64,000 nt of DNA from Leishmania mexicana MHOM/GT/2001/U1103 (lineage: Eukaryota; Euglenozoa; Kinetoplastea; Trypanosomatida; Trypanosomatidae). The notes beneath the pieces are model-generated. The model saw only the letters and a program-made list of their open reading frames with translations. It had not been told where the DNA came from and searched no databases. Both the position numbers and the translations under genes were made by a program. The stretch covers positions 944,816 through 1,008,815 of the forward strand of contig NC_018332.1 of the NCBI RefSeq assembly GCF_000234665.1. Reading direction: 5' to 3'. Below are positions 40,189-50,021 of this stretch, one piece after another (the first letter of the stretch is position 1; each line of letters starts with the position of its first letter).

Positions 40189-41052
40189 TGTTTGTACCGA
40201 CGCCCCTCTGCTCCTCCGCGCCCCGGCGTTCTACGCCGTAGCTGCCTTTCCTTTTTAAATTTTATTTCCTTTTCATTGTTTCGTTGATCTGACCGCAAAC
40301 GTAAGCCATTCTCCATCCCTCCCCAAGAGGTCACCACACCCGCGCGCACAAGGCGGATCGAGGGGCCCAAAGTGCAACGCGCGACACTGGCAGCTTGGCA
40401 CACGCTCGGTGGTAGGGCGAGAGAAGGGAGCAGACCGGCGGGGGGAAGGAAGGGGCCATGGAGTGACGACTGCTTTGTTGGTGTCAGTGAATCACCGCAG
40501 CCCTCATGCGTTTTGTGTGGATGGGTGATGGGCACACCCGTGTGTTGCGAAGCAGCTCACGGTGTCGAAGGTGCACATGCCTTCTAGTGCACGCTGCACC
40601 CCGCCCTCGCGCATGCATAGGCCTCCTCCCCTGTCCGCTCATACTCATTCGTTGAAGACGCACACGTGTCGCTGCACTGGCACGTCTCTCCGTTTTGGGT
40701 TTTGTGTGCTTCTCACCTGCGCAGCTGCCGCGTGCTCGTAGGTGTGGATGTGCTCCGTTGAATGGACACCTTGCCTCTCCCGCGTTCTCTCACTCTTTCT
40801 CTCTCACACACACGCCTTACAAGCACGCGCCATCTGCTCCCACTGCTCCGTAGTGCAGTCGCGGTGCTTCACAGCGCGTACAGGCATCCGTGCTTGTTCG
40901 CACGCACACGGATACGCACTCCTAGAGATACATCAACACACGTTGCGTTTCGGCTCACGCTGCACCGACTCATCCCCGTCAGTGTGTTTCACGTTGCCGA
41001 CTACCGTTTGCTGAACGCTTTTGCTGCGCGTGTTCTGTGTCTTTCTGCGGCC
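40189..41052. other. Spacer before the chromo-shadow-like gene
   Basis: No gene supported. T-rich patch at 40247-40282, a G-rich stretch near 40436-40460, and C/T-rich sequence at 40775-40815. An in-frame ATG of the next gene lies at 40762, but the intervening translation is Ser/Thr/Arg/His-rich UTR-like sequence. Confidence 0.5.
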
Positions 41053-41733
41053 ATGCACGACGATCAGCTGCGCTTCTTCCGCCGCTACACTCGCGTCTTC
41101 CCAGCCACGGCGTACGCGCGCCACACGCCGCGAGTCGGCTGCTCCGTGGCGACGGATGCACGGTCTGCCACTTGCACCTCCCTGTCGAGTGCCGCGAGCC
41201 GGACAAGTTGTGTGAGGATACTGGCGCTGTTGTGCTCCAAAGAGCCGTCGCACGCCACCAGCGCAGACACGACGCCCGAGAAGTGCTCGGCATCGCCGAC
41301 GTCGGCACAGTCACTCGCGGTGTCGCGCAAGCGTACACATGGGGAGTATGTCGATGGCAGAGACGCGTCTGCTTCGGAGCAGACCTCTACCGCCTCGCCG
41401 GAGCCGCCGCGCGGAGGCGAAGTGAAGCGGGTGAGGTCAGATCCCGACGGCTTATCTGCGCCCGCGGAGTCGAGCGGCTCACCGACGACGGTCGCATCGA
41501 GTGCTGCTGTCAAGCAAGAGGTGGAGGCACGCACCACCGTTACCGATGTTGCAGAAGGAAACGCTGCAGCAGCTGACTCCTGTGACACAACAGAGCAGAA
41601 GCCGACTGCGTCGCTCTACGTACGCGTGCAGTACGACAAGGCCCTCATCACAACGCTGCCCATCGAGGTGATGCGAGTGCAGCATCCGCAGGTGCTCATC
41701 GACTATCTGCTCTCGATGTCCGTCTGGGCGTAG
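41053..41733 (+). CDS. Hypothetical nuclear-looking protein with chromo-shadow-like C-terminus
   Basis: The protein is 226 residues from the ATG at 41053 (MHDDQLRFFRRYTRVF). The middle (about 65-180) is Ser/Thr/Ala-rich and disordered, with basic clusters SRKRTHGEY and VKRVRSD that could act as nuclear localisation signals. The last 40 residues (187-226) look folded: two strands (SLYVRVQYD, ALITTLP) then helices IEVMRVQ and HPQVLIDYLLSMSVW. This resembles the second half of an HP1 chromo-shadow domain, where the corresponding segment reads CPQVVISFYEERLTW. Chromo-shadow domains dimerise and bind PxVxL peptides in heterochromatin proteins. No chromodomain is visible. The start is uncertain, because 40762 is also in frame. 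The fold call is by eye and needs a profile or structure comparison. Confidence 0.65.
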   Translation: MHDDQLRFFRRYTRVFPATAYARHTPRVGCSVATDARSATCTSLSSAASRTSCVRILALLCSKEPSHATSADTTPEKCSASPTSAQSLAVSRKRTHGEYVDGRDASASEQTSTASPEPPRGGEVKRVRSDPDGLSAPAESSGSPTTVASSAAVKQEVEARTTVTDVAEGNAAAADSCDTTEQKPTASLYVRVQYDKALITTLPIEVMRVQHPQVLIDYLLSMSVWA

Positions 41734-42422
41734 CTGCACGTACGTAGGTGTCGGGGGGGGTGGAGGAAGATTCCGCCATACCCATCCTTAGGCACTTGTG
41801 GGAGAGAACGTGGCGTCTCCTGCCCTCGCCGGGGTGAGGTGCGCGAGGGGGGAGAACGTTCTGAGGCCACGTGCCGCACCAACACGCATGTGGGCGTGGC
41901 GTGGCTGGCACGTGCGCGCGAAATCTATGCACCTGTGCGTGGCCGCGGCGTGGCGGCCTGCGTTTCGGTGACCATCAACGTAGAGGTGTGCTGCGCCGTA
42001 TCGACTGTCGACGGCAAACACATGCCAAGCGAAGGAATGTGAGAAGCGACAACGGACGAGGGCATGCAGGGGGCGCAGCGTGCTGCACGCGCGCGCAACT
42101 TTCACCGCCGGTGTTTCCTCTGCTGTGCGAGCGCTCTTGCGTGGCGTATCGCATCGCGCATGGCCCAATCGACACGCTGCCCTCTTCTGATGCGCCACGT
42201 CTACCATCGTCGCATACCTCTCTCGCTCGCTCCTTCTCCCACCCCCCTCTCTCTCGTACTTGTGCACTGCACACGTGCCACCGCCATCACTGCCCCTCCC
42301 CCTTCGCACATATGCACGCACGCTGGGGTTCATACAGCTGTTGTACGAGCACACACGCACGCCTAGAAGAGTACGCGCTCACCACCTCCCCACTCTTCTA
42401 ACAATCTTCCGGGCACTTCACG
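41734..42422. other. Spacer before SF3B1
   Basis: No gene supported. A run of eight G lies at 41752-41760 and mixed, non-repetitive sequence to about 42060. C/T-rich sequence then runs from 42170 to 42310, and the first AG after it (42336-42337, TACAGCTG) is a possible splice acceptor. Confidence 0.5.
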
Positions 42423-45400
42423 ATGGCGGATGCCGAGGGAGGAGAGCCGCAGGCTCTCAAGAAGCACCGCTGGGAGGACCCGACGGGCTTCGGCGGCGGC
42501 GACAGTGGTGGCGCGATACCCACATCGACGCGCTGGAGCTCGGCCACACCGCGGCAGTATGGCGCCGACACCCCGCGCCGCACACCGGTGCTGTCCAGTG
42601 AGACATCCTCATGGCGCGGCATGGCGACGCCAAACGCGACGCCGTACATGACAGACTTTATTCCGACACCGACCTTCGGTGCCAGCGGCAGCAGCGGCAT
42701 GGGCGGCAGCACGCCCTCCACGTTCGGCACTCCACGCATGGGCAGCAGTGGGGTCACAGCCGGTGGCAGCACGCCCCTCTTCGCCAGCGGCAGCACCCCG
42801 CGCATGGGCGGGGTTACCCCTATGTTCACTGGAGCGACCCCGGCCGCCGGGGCAACCTTCGGCGCCACCCCGAACTACCAGTACGAGGGCGGGACACCGC
42901 TGCAGTCGCACTTCGCCTCCTCTGTCGAGACGCAGTCCATCACGACGGCGGCCATCGAAGCCAAGGCGAAGGCGCTGGAGAAGGAGTGGAACCGCAAGAA
43001 CAAGCGGCTCACAAGCGAGTACCTGAACAGCATCTTGCCCAGAGAGTTCTTCACGGTGGCGGCGGTGCCAGCCGACTACAACCCGCTGCCGCCGGAGGAG
43101 CCGAACTTCTACGAAATCGCCGTGCGCTCCATGGACGTGTTTTCGATGCAGGCCGGCGCAGCGGCGGCGGTGACGGCCGGCCTGGACGCGAACGGGCAGC
43201 CCATCAGGTACGACATCCCGGAGGACATGGGTGATGGTATGCCCGCCATGAAGGTCGAGGACGCCGCCGTGTTCGTCGAGCTGCTCAAGTACCACAAGGC
43301 AGAGAAGATCCCTGATGAGCATCTGCCTTCCTACCTCCTTATGAAGAACCTCTTCAAGATCAAGAACGGCGACACGATGCAGCGCCGCGCCGGCACGCGC
43401 TACCTCCTCGACAAGGCAACGATCTTTGGCAGCCACTTTATCTTCCAGCGCCTCAGCTACATCTGGAGCTCTGATATCCTCAACATTGAGGAGAAGCACT
43501 ACTTCATCGACTTCATCAAGTCGCTGCTGCAGCAGATGGGCAAAGGCGCTCGGCAGTTCACCAAGGAGGTGATCCACCTGGTGGAGCCGCTGCTCACGGC
43601 GCACGAGCGCATTCTTCGGGACGACGGCAAGCAGGTGCTCACCTTGCTGACACGGGTTGTGGGGTTTCAGGCAGTGTTCGCGGTGATTCGCGAGGACTTT
43701 GGCCACGCCGAGAGCATTGTGCGTCGCCACACGGCTCGTGTCATGGCGGTGGTCGGGTACGCGGCCGGCACCGAGGAGGTGACGGCGGCTCTGCGTGACA
43801 TGTCCTACGCCCCGTCGGCGCTTGCTCGCCAGACGGTCGTGCGCTCGATGGCGGAGCTGGCGAAGATGGTGGGGCACGCGTTGATAGCGGCGCTGCCGGA
43901 GATGGTGGCAATGCTGGAGCGTCTGCTGCGCGACGAGAAGCGCGTGCAGCGGGACGCGGCCCTGGCGGTGGCGGCGATTGCCGAGGCGACGGCGCCGGAC
44001 GGCATTGAGGAGCTGGCGCCGCTGGTCGACGTCATCTGCGAGGAGTGCATGAAGGGCATCGGCAGCATGGCGTCGCCCTTCATCCAGGCCTTCGGTGCCT
44101 TGGTTCCGCTTATGTCCCCCTACGACGCGCAGGCCCGCACGGCGGCGATGATGCCAAACCTTGTCAACCAGTTCAGCACACCTGAGGACGAGTTCCGCCG
44201 CGTTCTCATATCTGTCGTGCGCAAGTGCGTGTTGGCGGAGGGTGTGACGCCGCAGTTCATTCGGCAGACAATCCTGGAGCCGTTCTTTGAGGGCTTCTGG
44301 CGTGTGCGTCGCCTTGCCGCGGAGCGCCAAACGTCAGGGAGTCTTGTGGCGACGACGGTGGAGATTGCGAAGAAGCTGGGAAGTGTGGATGTGCTCGTGA
44401 AGTTGTCACCAGATATGAAGGACGAGAGCGAGGAGTACCAGCGCATGGTGCTGACGGCCATCAAGAAGGTCGTGGACGCCACCGGGATGGATGCGGCCCC
44501 CGACACGCTCGTCACCTTCGTCCTCGACGGCGCCATAGCCGCCGTGCGCCAGGATGAGCTTGGGACGAGCAAGTTGGTCATGAACGTGCTTGCGACTATC
44601 TGCAACGCACTGGCGGCGCGGCTGCGGCCGTACCTGAAACAGGTGTTCGACCTCATCAAGCGGCGCCGCGAGAACCGCGAGGCCTCGATGCGAGCGCAGA
44701 CGGCCGACCTCGTCTCGCGCATTGCCCACACCGTCATGCTGGCGGACGGCACCGTGTTCCTGCAGGACCTGGGGCTGAGCCTGTACGAGCGACTCGAGGA
44801 CCCGGATGCGCGGGCGCTGAGCGCGAACTTGCGCGCGGTACGCTCCATCTTAGGCGAGCTGGGCTCCCGCCGCTTCAAGCCCTCGGTGCGCGAGCTTCTG
44901 AAGCGGCTCACCTTCGTCATCAAGAGCCGCAACAGCCACGTACAGAACGGCGCCATTGCCCTGATCGAGGACATTGCCACCAACTACGACGCGGATGTCG
45001 ACGCGATTCACCTGCACCAGCTGGCGACCCGTGGGCTCTTCGAGCTGCTCGACTCCCAGCAGCGGGCGACGCGCCACGCGTGCGCGCGCACCTTTGGCGT
45101 CATCGCCAAGAAGATTCGCCCCTTCGCCATCATCCTTGAGCTGGTCGACAACTTTCGCCAGGACAAGCGCCAGATTCGCATCTGCACGGCCGTGGCCCTG
45201 AGCGCCATCGCGAAGGAGTGCGGCCCCTTCACCATCATCCCCTACCTCCTGAACGAGTACAAGATCAGCGAGGGGAAGCAGGTGGCGGTCATTGTGCAGC
45301 ACTCGGTGCTCAAGGCAATCCGGTATATTTTCGAGGCCATCGGCTCGATCGGCAAGGAGTACGTCTATCCCATGATCCCGTTGCTGGAGCGGGCCTTGAC

Positions 45401-45818
45401 GGAGACGAACATACAGATGCGGCGCATGGCTGTGGAGGCTTGCCGTGCCGTTCTGCTCTCCGTGGCCGGCAACGACGGCTTCGAGGACATCGCGCTGCAC
45501 TTGCTGAACTTTGTCCACCCGAACATTGTGGAGCTGTTGGCAAAGAATGAGGTCAAGATCGGCGAGGAGCGCCTCAAGATGGTGACGGCCGTCGTGAGCT
45601 ACTACGAGGCGGCGCGGGTGGTGATCGAGCCGGGGAGGCTGCTGCAGTACCTCTTGCAGGGCCTGTTCCACCCAGCGCGCAAGGTGCGCGACATCTACCG
45701 CCGCACTTATAACCTCATCTACGTTGGCAGCCCAGAGCGCCTCGTCCCGTACTACCCACGCATCCAGAACGACGCCTCGCACACGTACGTCCGCCATGAG
45801 CTGGAGGTGCTTCTCTAA
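42423..45818 (+). CDS. SF3B1: Splicing factor 3B subunit 1 (SF3B1/SF3b155)
   Basis: The protein is 1131 residues, against about 1300 in human. It is a U2 snRNP component whose HEAT superhelix clamps the branch-point duplex; in trypanosomatids it serves trans-splicing and the rare cis-introns. The N-terminal 180 residues are Gly/Ser/Thr-rich with many TP sites and a ULM-like HRWEDPTGF. From about 225 the sequence follows human SF3B1 closely through the HEAT array. It ends QYLLQGLFHPARKVRDIYRR and YPRIQNDASHTYVRHELEVLL, nearly the human C-terminus. At human hotspot positions R625 is kept (R434) while N626, H662 and K666 correspond to R435, Q470 and R474. The missing ~170 residues are mostly from the N-terminal ULM region. 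The start MADAEGGEPQ is the first ATG of the frame. Confidence 0.96.
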   Translation: MADAEGGEPQALKKHRWEDPTGFGGGDSGGAIPTSTRWSSATPRQYGADTPRRTPVLSSETSSWRGMATPNATPYMTDFIPTPTFGASGSSGMGGSTPSTFGTPRMGSSGVTAGGSTPLFASGSTPRMGGVTPMFTGATPAAGATFGATPNYQYEGGTPLQSHFASSVETQSITTAAIEAKAKALEKEWNRKNKRLTSEYLNSILPREFFTVAAVPADYNPLPPEEPNFYEIAVRSMDVFSMQAGAAAAVTAGLDANGQPIRYDIPEDMGDGMPAMKVEDAAVFVELLKYHKAEKIPDEHLPSYLLMKNLFKIKNGDTMQRRAGTRYLLDKATIFGSHFIFQRLSYIWSSDILNIEEKHYFIDFIKSLLQQMGKGARQFTKEVIHLVEPLLTAHERILRDDGKQVLTLLTRVVGFQAVFAVIREDFGHAESIVRRHTARVMAVVGYAAGTEEVTAALRDMSYAPSALARQTVVRSMAELAKMVGHALIAALPEMVAMLERLLRDEKRVQRDAALAVAAIAEATAPDGIEELAPLVDVICEECMKGIGSMASPFIQAFGALVPLMSPYDAQARTAAMMPNLVNQFSTPEDEFRRVLISVVRKCVLAEGVTPQFIRQTILEPFFEGFWRVRRLAAERQTSGSLVATTVEIAKKLGSVDVLVKLSPDMKDESEEYQRMVLTAIKKVVDATGMDAAPDTLVTFVLDGAIAAVRQDELGTSKLVMNVLATICNALAARLRPYLKQVFDLIKRRRENREASMRAQTADLVSRIAHTVMLADGTVFLQDLGLSLYERLEDPDARALSANLRAVRSILGELGSRRFKPSVRELLKRLTFVIKSRNSHVQNGAIALIEDIATNYDADVDAIHLHQLATRGLFELLDSQQRATRHACARTFGVIAKKIRPFAIILELVDNFRQDKRQIRICTAVALSAIAKECGPFTIIPYLLNEYKISEGKQVAVIVQHSVLKAIRYIFEAIGSIGKEYVYPMIPLLERALTETNIQMRRMAVEACRAVLLSVAGNDGFEDIALHLLNFVHPNIVELLAKNEVKIGEERLKMVTAVVSYYEAARVVIEPGRLLQYLLQGLFHPARKVRDIYRRTYNLIYVGSPERLVPYYPRIQNDASHTYVRHELEVLL

Positions 45819-46657
45819 CAAACTGCAACACACACGCACACACACACACCCACCCAGCACAAGCGAGCAAGAGAGGCGGGACGTGGATAGTTAAGCTCTT
45901 CGGCGCAGTTGTTGATGCAGTGCCGGCGTGCGAGGGGGAGGAGGCTGCGCATGAGGCTGCGGTCCAGAGGCTCGAGAGCGGCTGTGTTGTGCAGGGGTAT
46001 CGATGCGTGGTCCTCTGCTCTCTGCGGGTAACAGGGTGCTGTCTGGCGTGCGCGTTGGCACCGCTAACTCGCATGGCAGAAAGGCAGCAGAACAAAGACG
46101 AAGGTAGATGTCGACGCATGCGTGCGTCCATGCATACGCGCCACGTGGCAGCGTGTCGAAGCGCCTTGTCGTGGGAGGGGGGGGGCTGTCAAGGCCCGCT
46201 ACTTGACGCACCCCTGCACAGGTGTGCGACAGGACTTCACGGACAAGCGCACCGAATGGTGCGAGGCTGTGCTTCGGATGTTGTGGGGGCGGAGGCTGGC
46301 AGCAAGACGCGGGTGCTGCGCTGATGATTGATGCTCCTCGCCGCCTGTATTCGTGCGCGCGTGTGGGTGTGCATTCCTCGTCCCGCCACGCCTTTCTGTT
46401 GGCACGTGTGTTGGCGAGTACTCTCCGCCACCAAGCCGCACTTCTCCACACTGTCGTTCCTTGCCCTCCTCCCTCTCTGTCTCTAACCCGACCCGGCGGC
46501 AACGAACAACACGTGTCCAATACACGGGAAGCTGCGAGAGAAACGCCGAGCACATCAAATTGCGCACTCCCTCCCCCTATACCGTCACAGAGTGGTGAGA
46601 AAGGTAAACTGCGGTGCAGACACAGACCAGTCAAAGAGCTTCTGGCACGATAGTGCA

Positions 46658-46692
<35 letters not shown>

Positions 46693-47363
46693 TACAGGTG
46701 CAGAGAACGGCAGAGGAGTGGCCGCTGTGGTTGTCCTCTCACTACTGTAAACTCTGTTTGCATTCGCGCGCCTTGTGTATCACAGACGGCTTGACGCACC
46801 CGCTCACCAATCCGCCTGGCCTGCCTCTCGCTCCCACGCCAGTACGCACACGCACTCCGTCTCCGCCCAACTGCTCTGTGTATCTCTCCGTCTTGCTTTC
46901 TGTTCTTGTCGCGCCCCTCCCTCCCCTGGTGAAGAGTCGCACGCGTTGGCTTTCTCCGCTCTCCTCCTCCGACTCGCAACGGACGGCTGCAGCGCACTTT
47001 ATTCGCCGTCACTCTTAGCTTCTTTGCCTTGCCCCTTCCTCCCCACCACCACCACCACTAGCGGCCCCTTGTATACAGGGAGAGAGAGCACGCGTGAGCG
47101 CCTCGCGTATATCCATAAAGACGAGGCCGACGCAGGTCCACGAGTGGACATTGCCGCGCCGTTTTCTGTCCTTCTCCCTCTCCATGTAGTGCTGTGCACG
47201 CTGATCCACGCCCTGAGTCTCTATCCCGCTCTTCTGCTGGAAGGTAACACGGAAAGACGAAAGCGGGGGGAGAGTGCTGCGCACGGCACTGCGGCTCACT
47301 CCAGATCGTCTCTCTCTATATATATCGGTTGTCACTGTCGTCACCGTTGCCATCGCTGTCGTC
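45819..47363. other. 1.5-kb spacer between SF3B1 and the LRR-IQ gene
   Basis: No gene supported. CA repeats at 45829-45850 and 46657-46683. A less repetitive stretch at 45930-46330 shows no recognisable product. C/T-rich sequence lies at 46850-47040 and an AT-rich patch (TATATATA) near 47318. Confidence 0.55.
46657..46683. repeat. (CA)n microsatellite
   Basis: About 13 CA units in the 5' region of the LRR-IQ gene. Confidence 0.9.
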
Positions 47364-50021
47364 ATGCTCACCCCGATCCATGGCGTGATGGACTTGTCCT
47401 TTGCCCCTGGCAAGGATCAAGAGCTGTCCGATCTGCCGTTTGAGAGGTCAATGTTGCAGGAGCTGGCGCCAGAGGAGGTGCGTGAGTTGAACGTGACGCA
47501 TGCGCAGGTGCTCAGCCTCACCTCTGCCCCTGGCGCCCTCATCAACGATGTGCTGCGGTACGTCACAGTGCTACACGCGGCACACAACCATGTTAGCAGT
47601 CTTCACGGCATCGAGGCATTTACCTCGCTTGAAGTGCTCGACCTCAGCCACAACTACCTCCGGGTCGTGGACGCACATGGGGCATCGCTGCTCAGAACGC
47701 TGAAGCAGCTGCGCACGGTAGATTTTTCGTACAACAGCATGAGCCTGCTCGATCTGAACGTCTCTGTCGGGGCGCCTTCCTCGCGCCTCTCCGGGGTAAG
47801 CGCAGGTGCGACTCCTGCGTTTTCCACGAGCATCCCCGGTGGTGGCAACGGGCGCCTTTCCTTCGCTGCCGACTCATCCGACGGTTTTCTGTCTCTGACG
47901 GCGATAAACCTATCGCACAACGCATTTTTAGACTTGCCAGACCTGCGCAGTGCACCGTATCTGCAGGTGCTGAACATGGGCCACAACAAGCTGGACGCCC
48001 TCGCCGAGCTCGACACCCGCCTGCCGCTTCTCTCGCTGCACTCACTCGCGTTGCACTCGAATCAGCTACGGACCGCTACGGTGCTGCTGCCCTTGTGCGC
48101 CCTGGCGGCCACGCTCAAGCACATACAGGTCTTTCGCAACCCATTCACGCTTGTGCAAAGTGGCCCAAAGGCAAACATTAGAAACACCGTCAATAGCGGA
48201 CGCGCCGACCTGCCGGGGGGTGGACTGGATGAGTCGATGTGGTGGCGCCCCTTCCTGCTGTGGCTCTGCCCGCTGCTCGTCACTGTTGACCACGCGGAGT
48301 TCACGGCGAGTGAGCGGCGAGTGGCGGCCATCATGCTGTTCCGAGAGAACGGCTCCCTCTCCAGGTCTCGTATGGAGTACATGAACCTGCAGCGGAAGGA
48401 CGACCTGGAGGCGTACCTGCGGCGCAACAGCGAGTTCGCCACGCCCCCACAGGATGCCATGGCCATCATAGACAACATTGAGCGACAGGAGGAGAGCCTG
48501 CAGGAGTACTCGGGCGTCGCGTGGGACAGCGACGCTGAGGGGGCCGGACAGGTGGTGGTGCCCAGCTCCCGCATGAACCCCTCCGGGATTCGCGGGGCGG
48601 CACCAGCGCCCCGCCACTCCAACGGCACCCTGAGCACATCACCGAACATGTACCCTGATCCCGCCCCACTGGAAGTTGTTGGGTCACCCCCTCCAGGGAC
48701 GACGTCGATGGCGCAGTTCTCGTACGGCGCAGGGGGTGCGGCGAGTCGATCCCCATCTGGCGCTCGTGTTGTGGTGGTTGCCCCGGAAACACTGTTCACC
48801 GTGAACCCTAGCTCCAGTGGCGTGCTAAACACAAACCACAACCACCAGCGCGCCCACTCGGCCTCCATGATGAACGTTGTCCGGGCGCTACAAAGGAAAC
48901 TGCGGTCAGTAGAGGAGGTGGTGGCGGTGCTGTGGCACGCTGACCTGTCGCGACGCACCAGGGCCGCCATCGTCATTCAGCGCGTCATGCGCGGCGCGTT
49001 GGCGCGCATGCACCTATCCGAGGAGGATGCGGAGAGCTGTCGCTTCATTCGATACCAGCTGCAACAGGTGACTGCCGCCTCGGCTGTACAGGCGGCACAC
49101 GTCGCCAGCGGAGCAGCAGCACAGGCGACCGTTGGTGGCGCTGGCGGCAATGGCGGTGGTAGCGCAGCAACGAGAGGTGTGAATCAGCGTCACCCGTCGT
49201 TGGGGCTGGTAGCGGACACCGGCTCAAACATGCAGGAGGTTCTCGTCTCCATGCGTAGCCTGCAGGAGGTGATGAGCAGCATGTGGGCCGATCTTGAGGA
49301 GTATCGCGCGATGGCGGACCGTGAGCAGCGGCGCGCTGCTGTGCTCATTCAGCGGTACTACCGCGGTTACCGTGCACGCTGTGAGTACGGGCGAGCTTTC
49401 AAACATCACCGCTCACTGGAACCACCTCCGTCGTCGTGCCCCGCCGCATGTCGCTGCGCTTTGGAAACCGCCTCTCTGCAGGAGGAGGTGAATGAGCTGC
49501 GCAGCGAGGTGAGGGAGCTTCGTGTGCTTCTCCACCAGACGACGCGCCAGCAGCGACTGGCCGCATACGACGACCCGGAGCTGGCGATGGACGAAATCAT
49601 CCGCAAGCACGAGCAGCGAAGCGACGCCGATATACTTGCTGAGCCGACGTACTACCGGCGCTCAAACATCAGCAGCCGATCTCCCAGAGACATGTCAAAC
49701 CTCATCGAGCGAGCAGTTGACGGCAGCGCGTCAGAGAAGAAGGCGGCGGAGGACATCGACCACGATTCATACCAGCCGATGGCGAACGATGGCGACGACG
49801 ACGGCACCACGAGGACGCTGGAAACAAACGACGGTCAACTTTCGGTAAGCGCAGCGCTGTCACATAGGGTGCCGGTGACCATGCCACAATCACCCGAGCT
49901 GACCTCTCCATTAGACAGCATGTCTTCGAAACAATGCGCATCAATGCAGACGGCGTGCATCACGAAGTTACGGCCGAACTCGGGGAGCATAGTGAGCGCT
50001 AGGCAGGTTGGCAAGGAGTAG
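47364..50021 (+). CDS. Leucine-rich repeat, IQ-motif and coiled-coil protein
   Basis: The protein is 885 residues. Residues about 40-270 carry SDS22-like leucine-rich repeats (FTSLEVLDLSHNYLRVV, LKQLRTVDFSYNSMSLL, LTAINLSHNAFLDLP, LQVLNMGHNKLDALAEL) capped by a region like that of axonemal LRR proteins. Two IQ motifs follow: IVIQRVMRGALARMHL near 533 and VLIQRYYRGYRARCEY near 657, which bind calmodulin or EF-hand light chains. A coiled coil lies at about 695-735 (LQEEVNELRSEVRELRVLL). The LRR-IQ-coiled-coil order resembles centrosomal CEP97 and LRRIQ proteins, suggesting a basal body or flagellar role. The start at 47364 gives MLTPIHGVMDLSF. A further upstream ATG at 47274 would add a hydrophobic segment and looks like UTR. 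Another ATG 7 codons later is possible. Confidence 0.82.
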   Translation: MLTPIHGVMDLSFAPGKDQELSDLPFERSMLQELAPEEVRELNVTHAQVLSLTSAPGALINDVLRYVTVLHAAHNHVSSLHGIEAFTSLEVLDLSHNYLRVVDAHGASLLRTLKQLRTVDFSYNSMSLLDLNVSVGAPSSRLSGVSAGATPAFSTSIPGGGNGRLSFAADSSDGFLSLTAINLSHNAFLDLPDLRSAPYLQVLNMGHNKLDALAELDTRLPLLSLHSLALHSNQLRTATVLLPLCALAATLKHIQVFRNPFTLVQSGPKANIRNTVNSGRADLPGGGLDESMWWRPFLLWLCPLLVTVDHAEFTASERRVAAIMLFRENGSLSRSRMEYMNLQRKDDLEAYLRRNSEFATPPQDAMAIIDNIERQEESLQEYSGVAWDSDAEGAGQVVVPSSRMNPSGIRGAAPAPRHSNGTLSTSPNMYPDPAPLEVVGSPPPGTTSMAQFSYGAGGAASRSPSGARVVVVAPETLFTVNPSSSGVLNTNHNHQRAHSASMMNVVRALQRKLRSVEEVVAVLWHADLSRRTRAAIVIQRVMRGALARMHLSEEDAESCRFIRYQLQQVTAASAVQAAHVASGAAAQATVGGAGGNGGGSAATRGVNQRHPSLGLVADTGSNMQEVLVSMRSLQEVMSSMWADLEEYRAMADREQRRAAVLIQRYYRGYRARCEYGRAFKHHRSLEPPPSSCPAACRCALETASLQEEVNELRSEVRELRVLLHQTTRQQRLAAYDDPELAMDEIIRKHEQRSDADILAEPTYYRRSNISSRSPRDMSNLIERAVDGSASEKKAAEDIDHDSYQPMANDGDDDGTTRTLETNDGQLSVSAALSHRVPVTMPQSPELTSPLDSMSSKQCASMQTACITKLRPNSGSIVSARQVGKE

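Noticed and set aside
42609..44330. 573-codon minus-strand open frame
   Set aside because: Lies antisense to SF3B1; the His/Arg/Leu-rich translation is the usual shadow of a GC-rich coding strand.
47274..47363. Upstream in-frame start giving the LRR-IQ protein a hydrophobic N-terminus
   Set aside because: The hydrophobic segment arises from GTC/GTT repeats just before the likely start, and a membrane anchor is not expected for a cytoskeletal LRR-IQ protein; not excluded without mRNA data.
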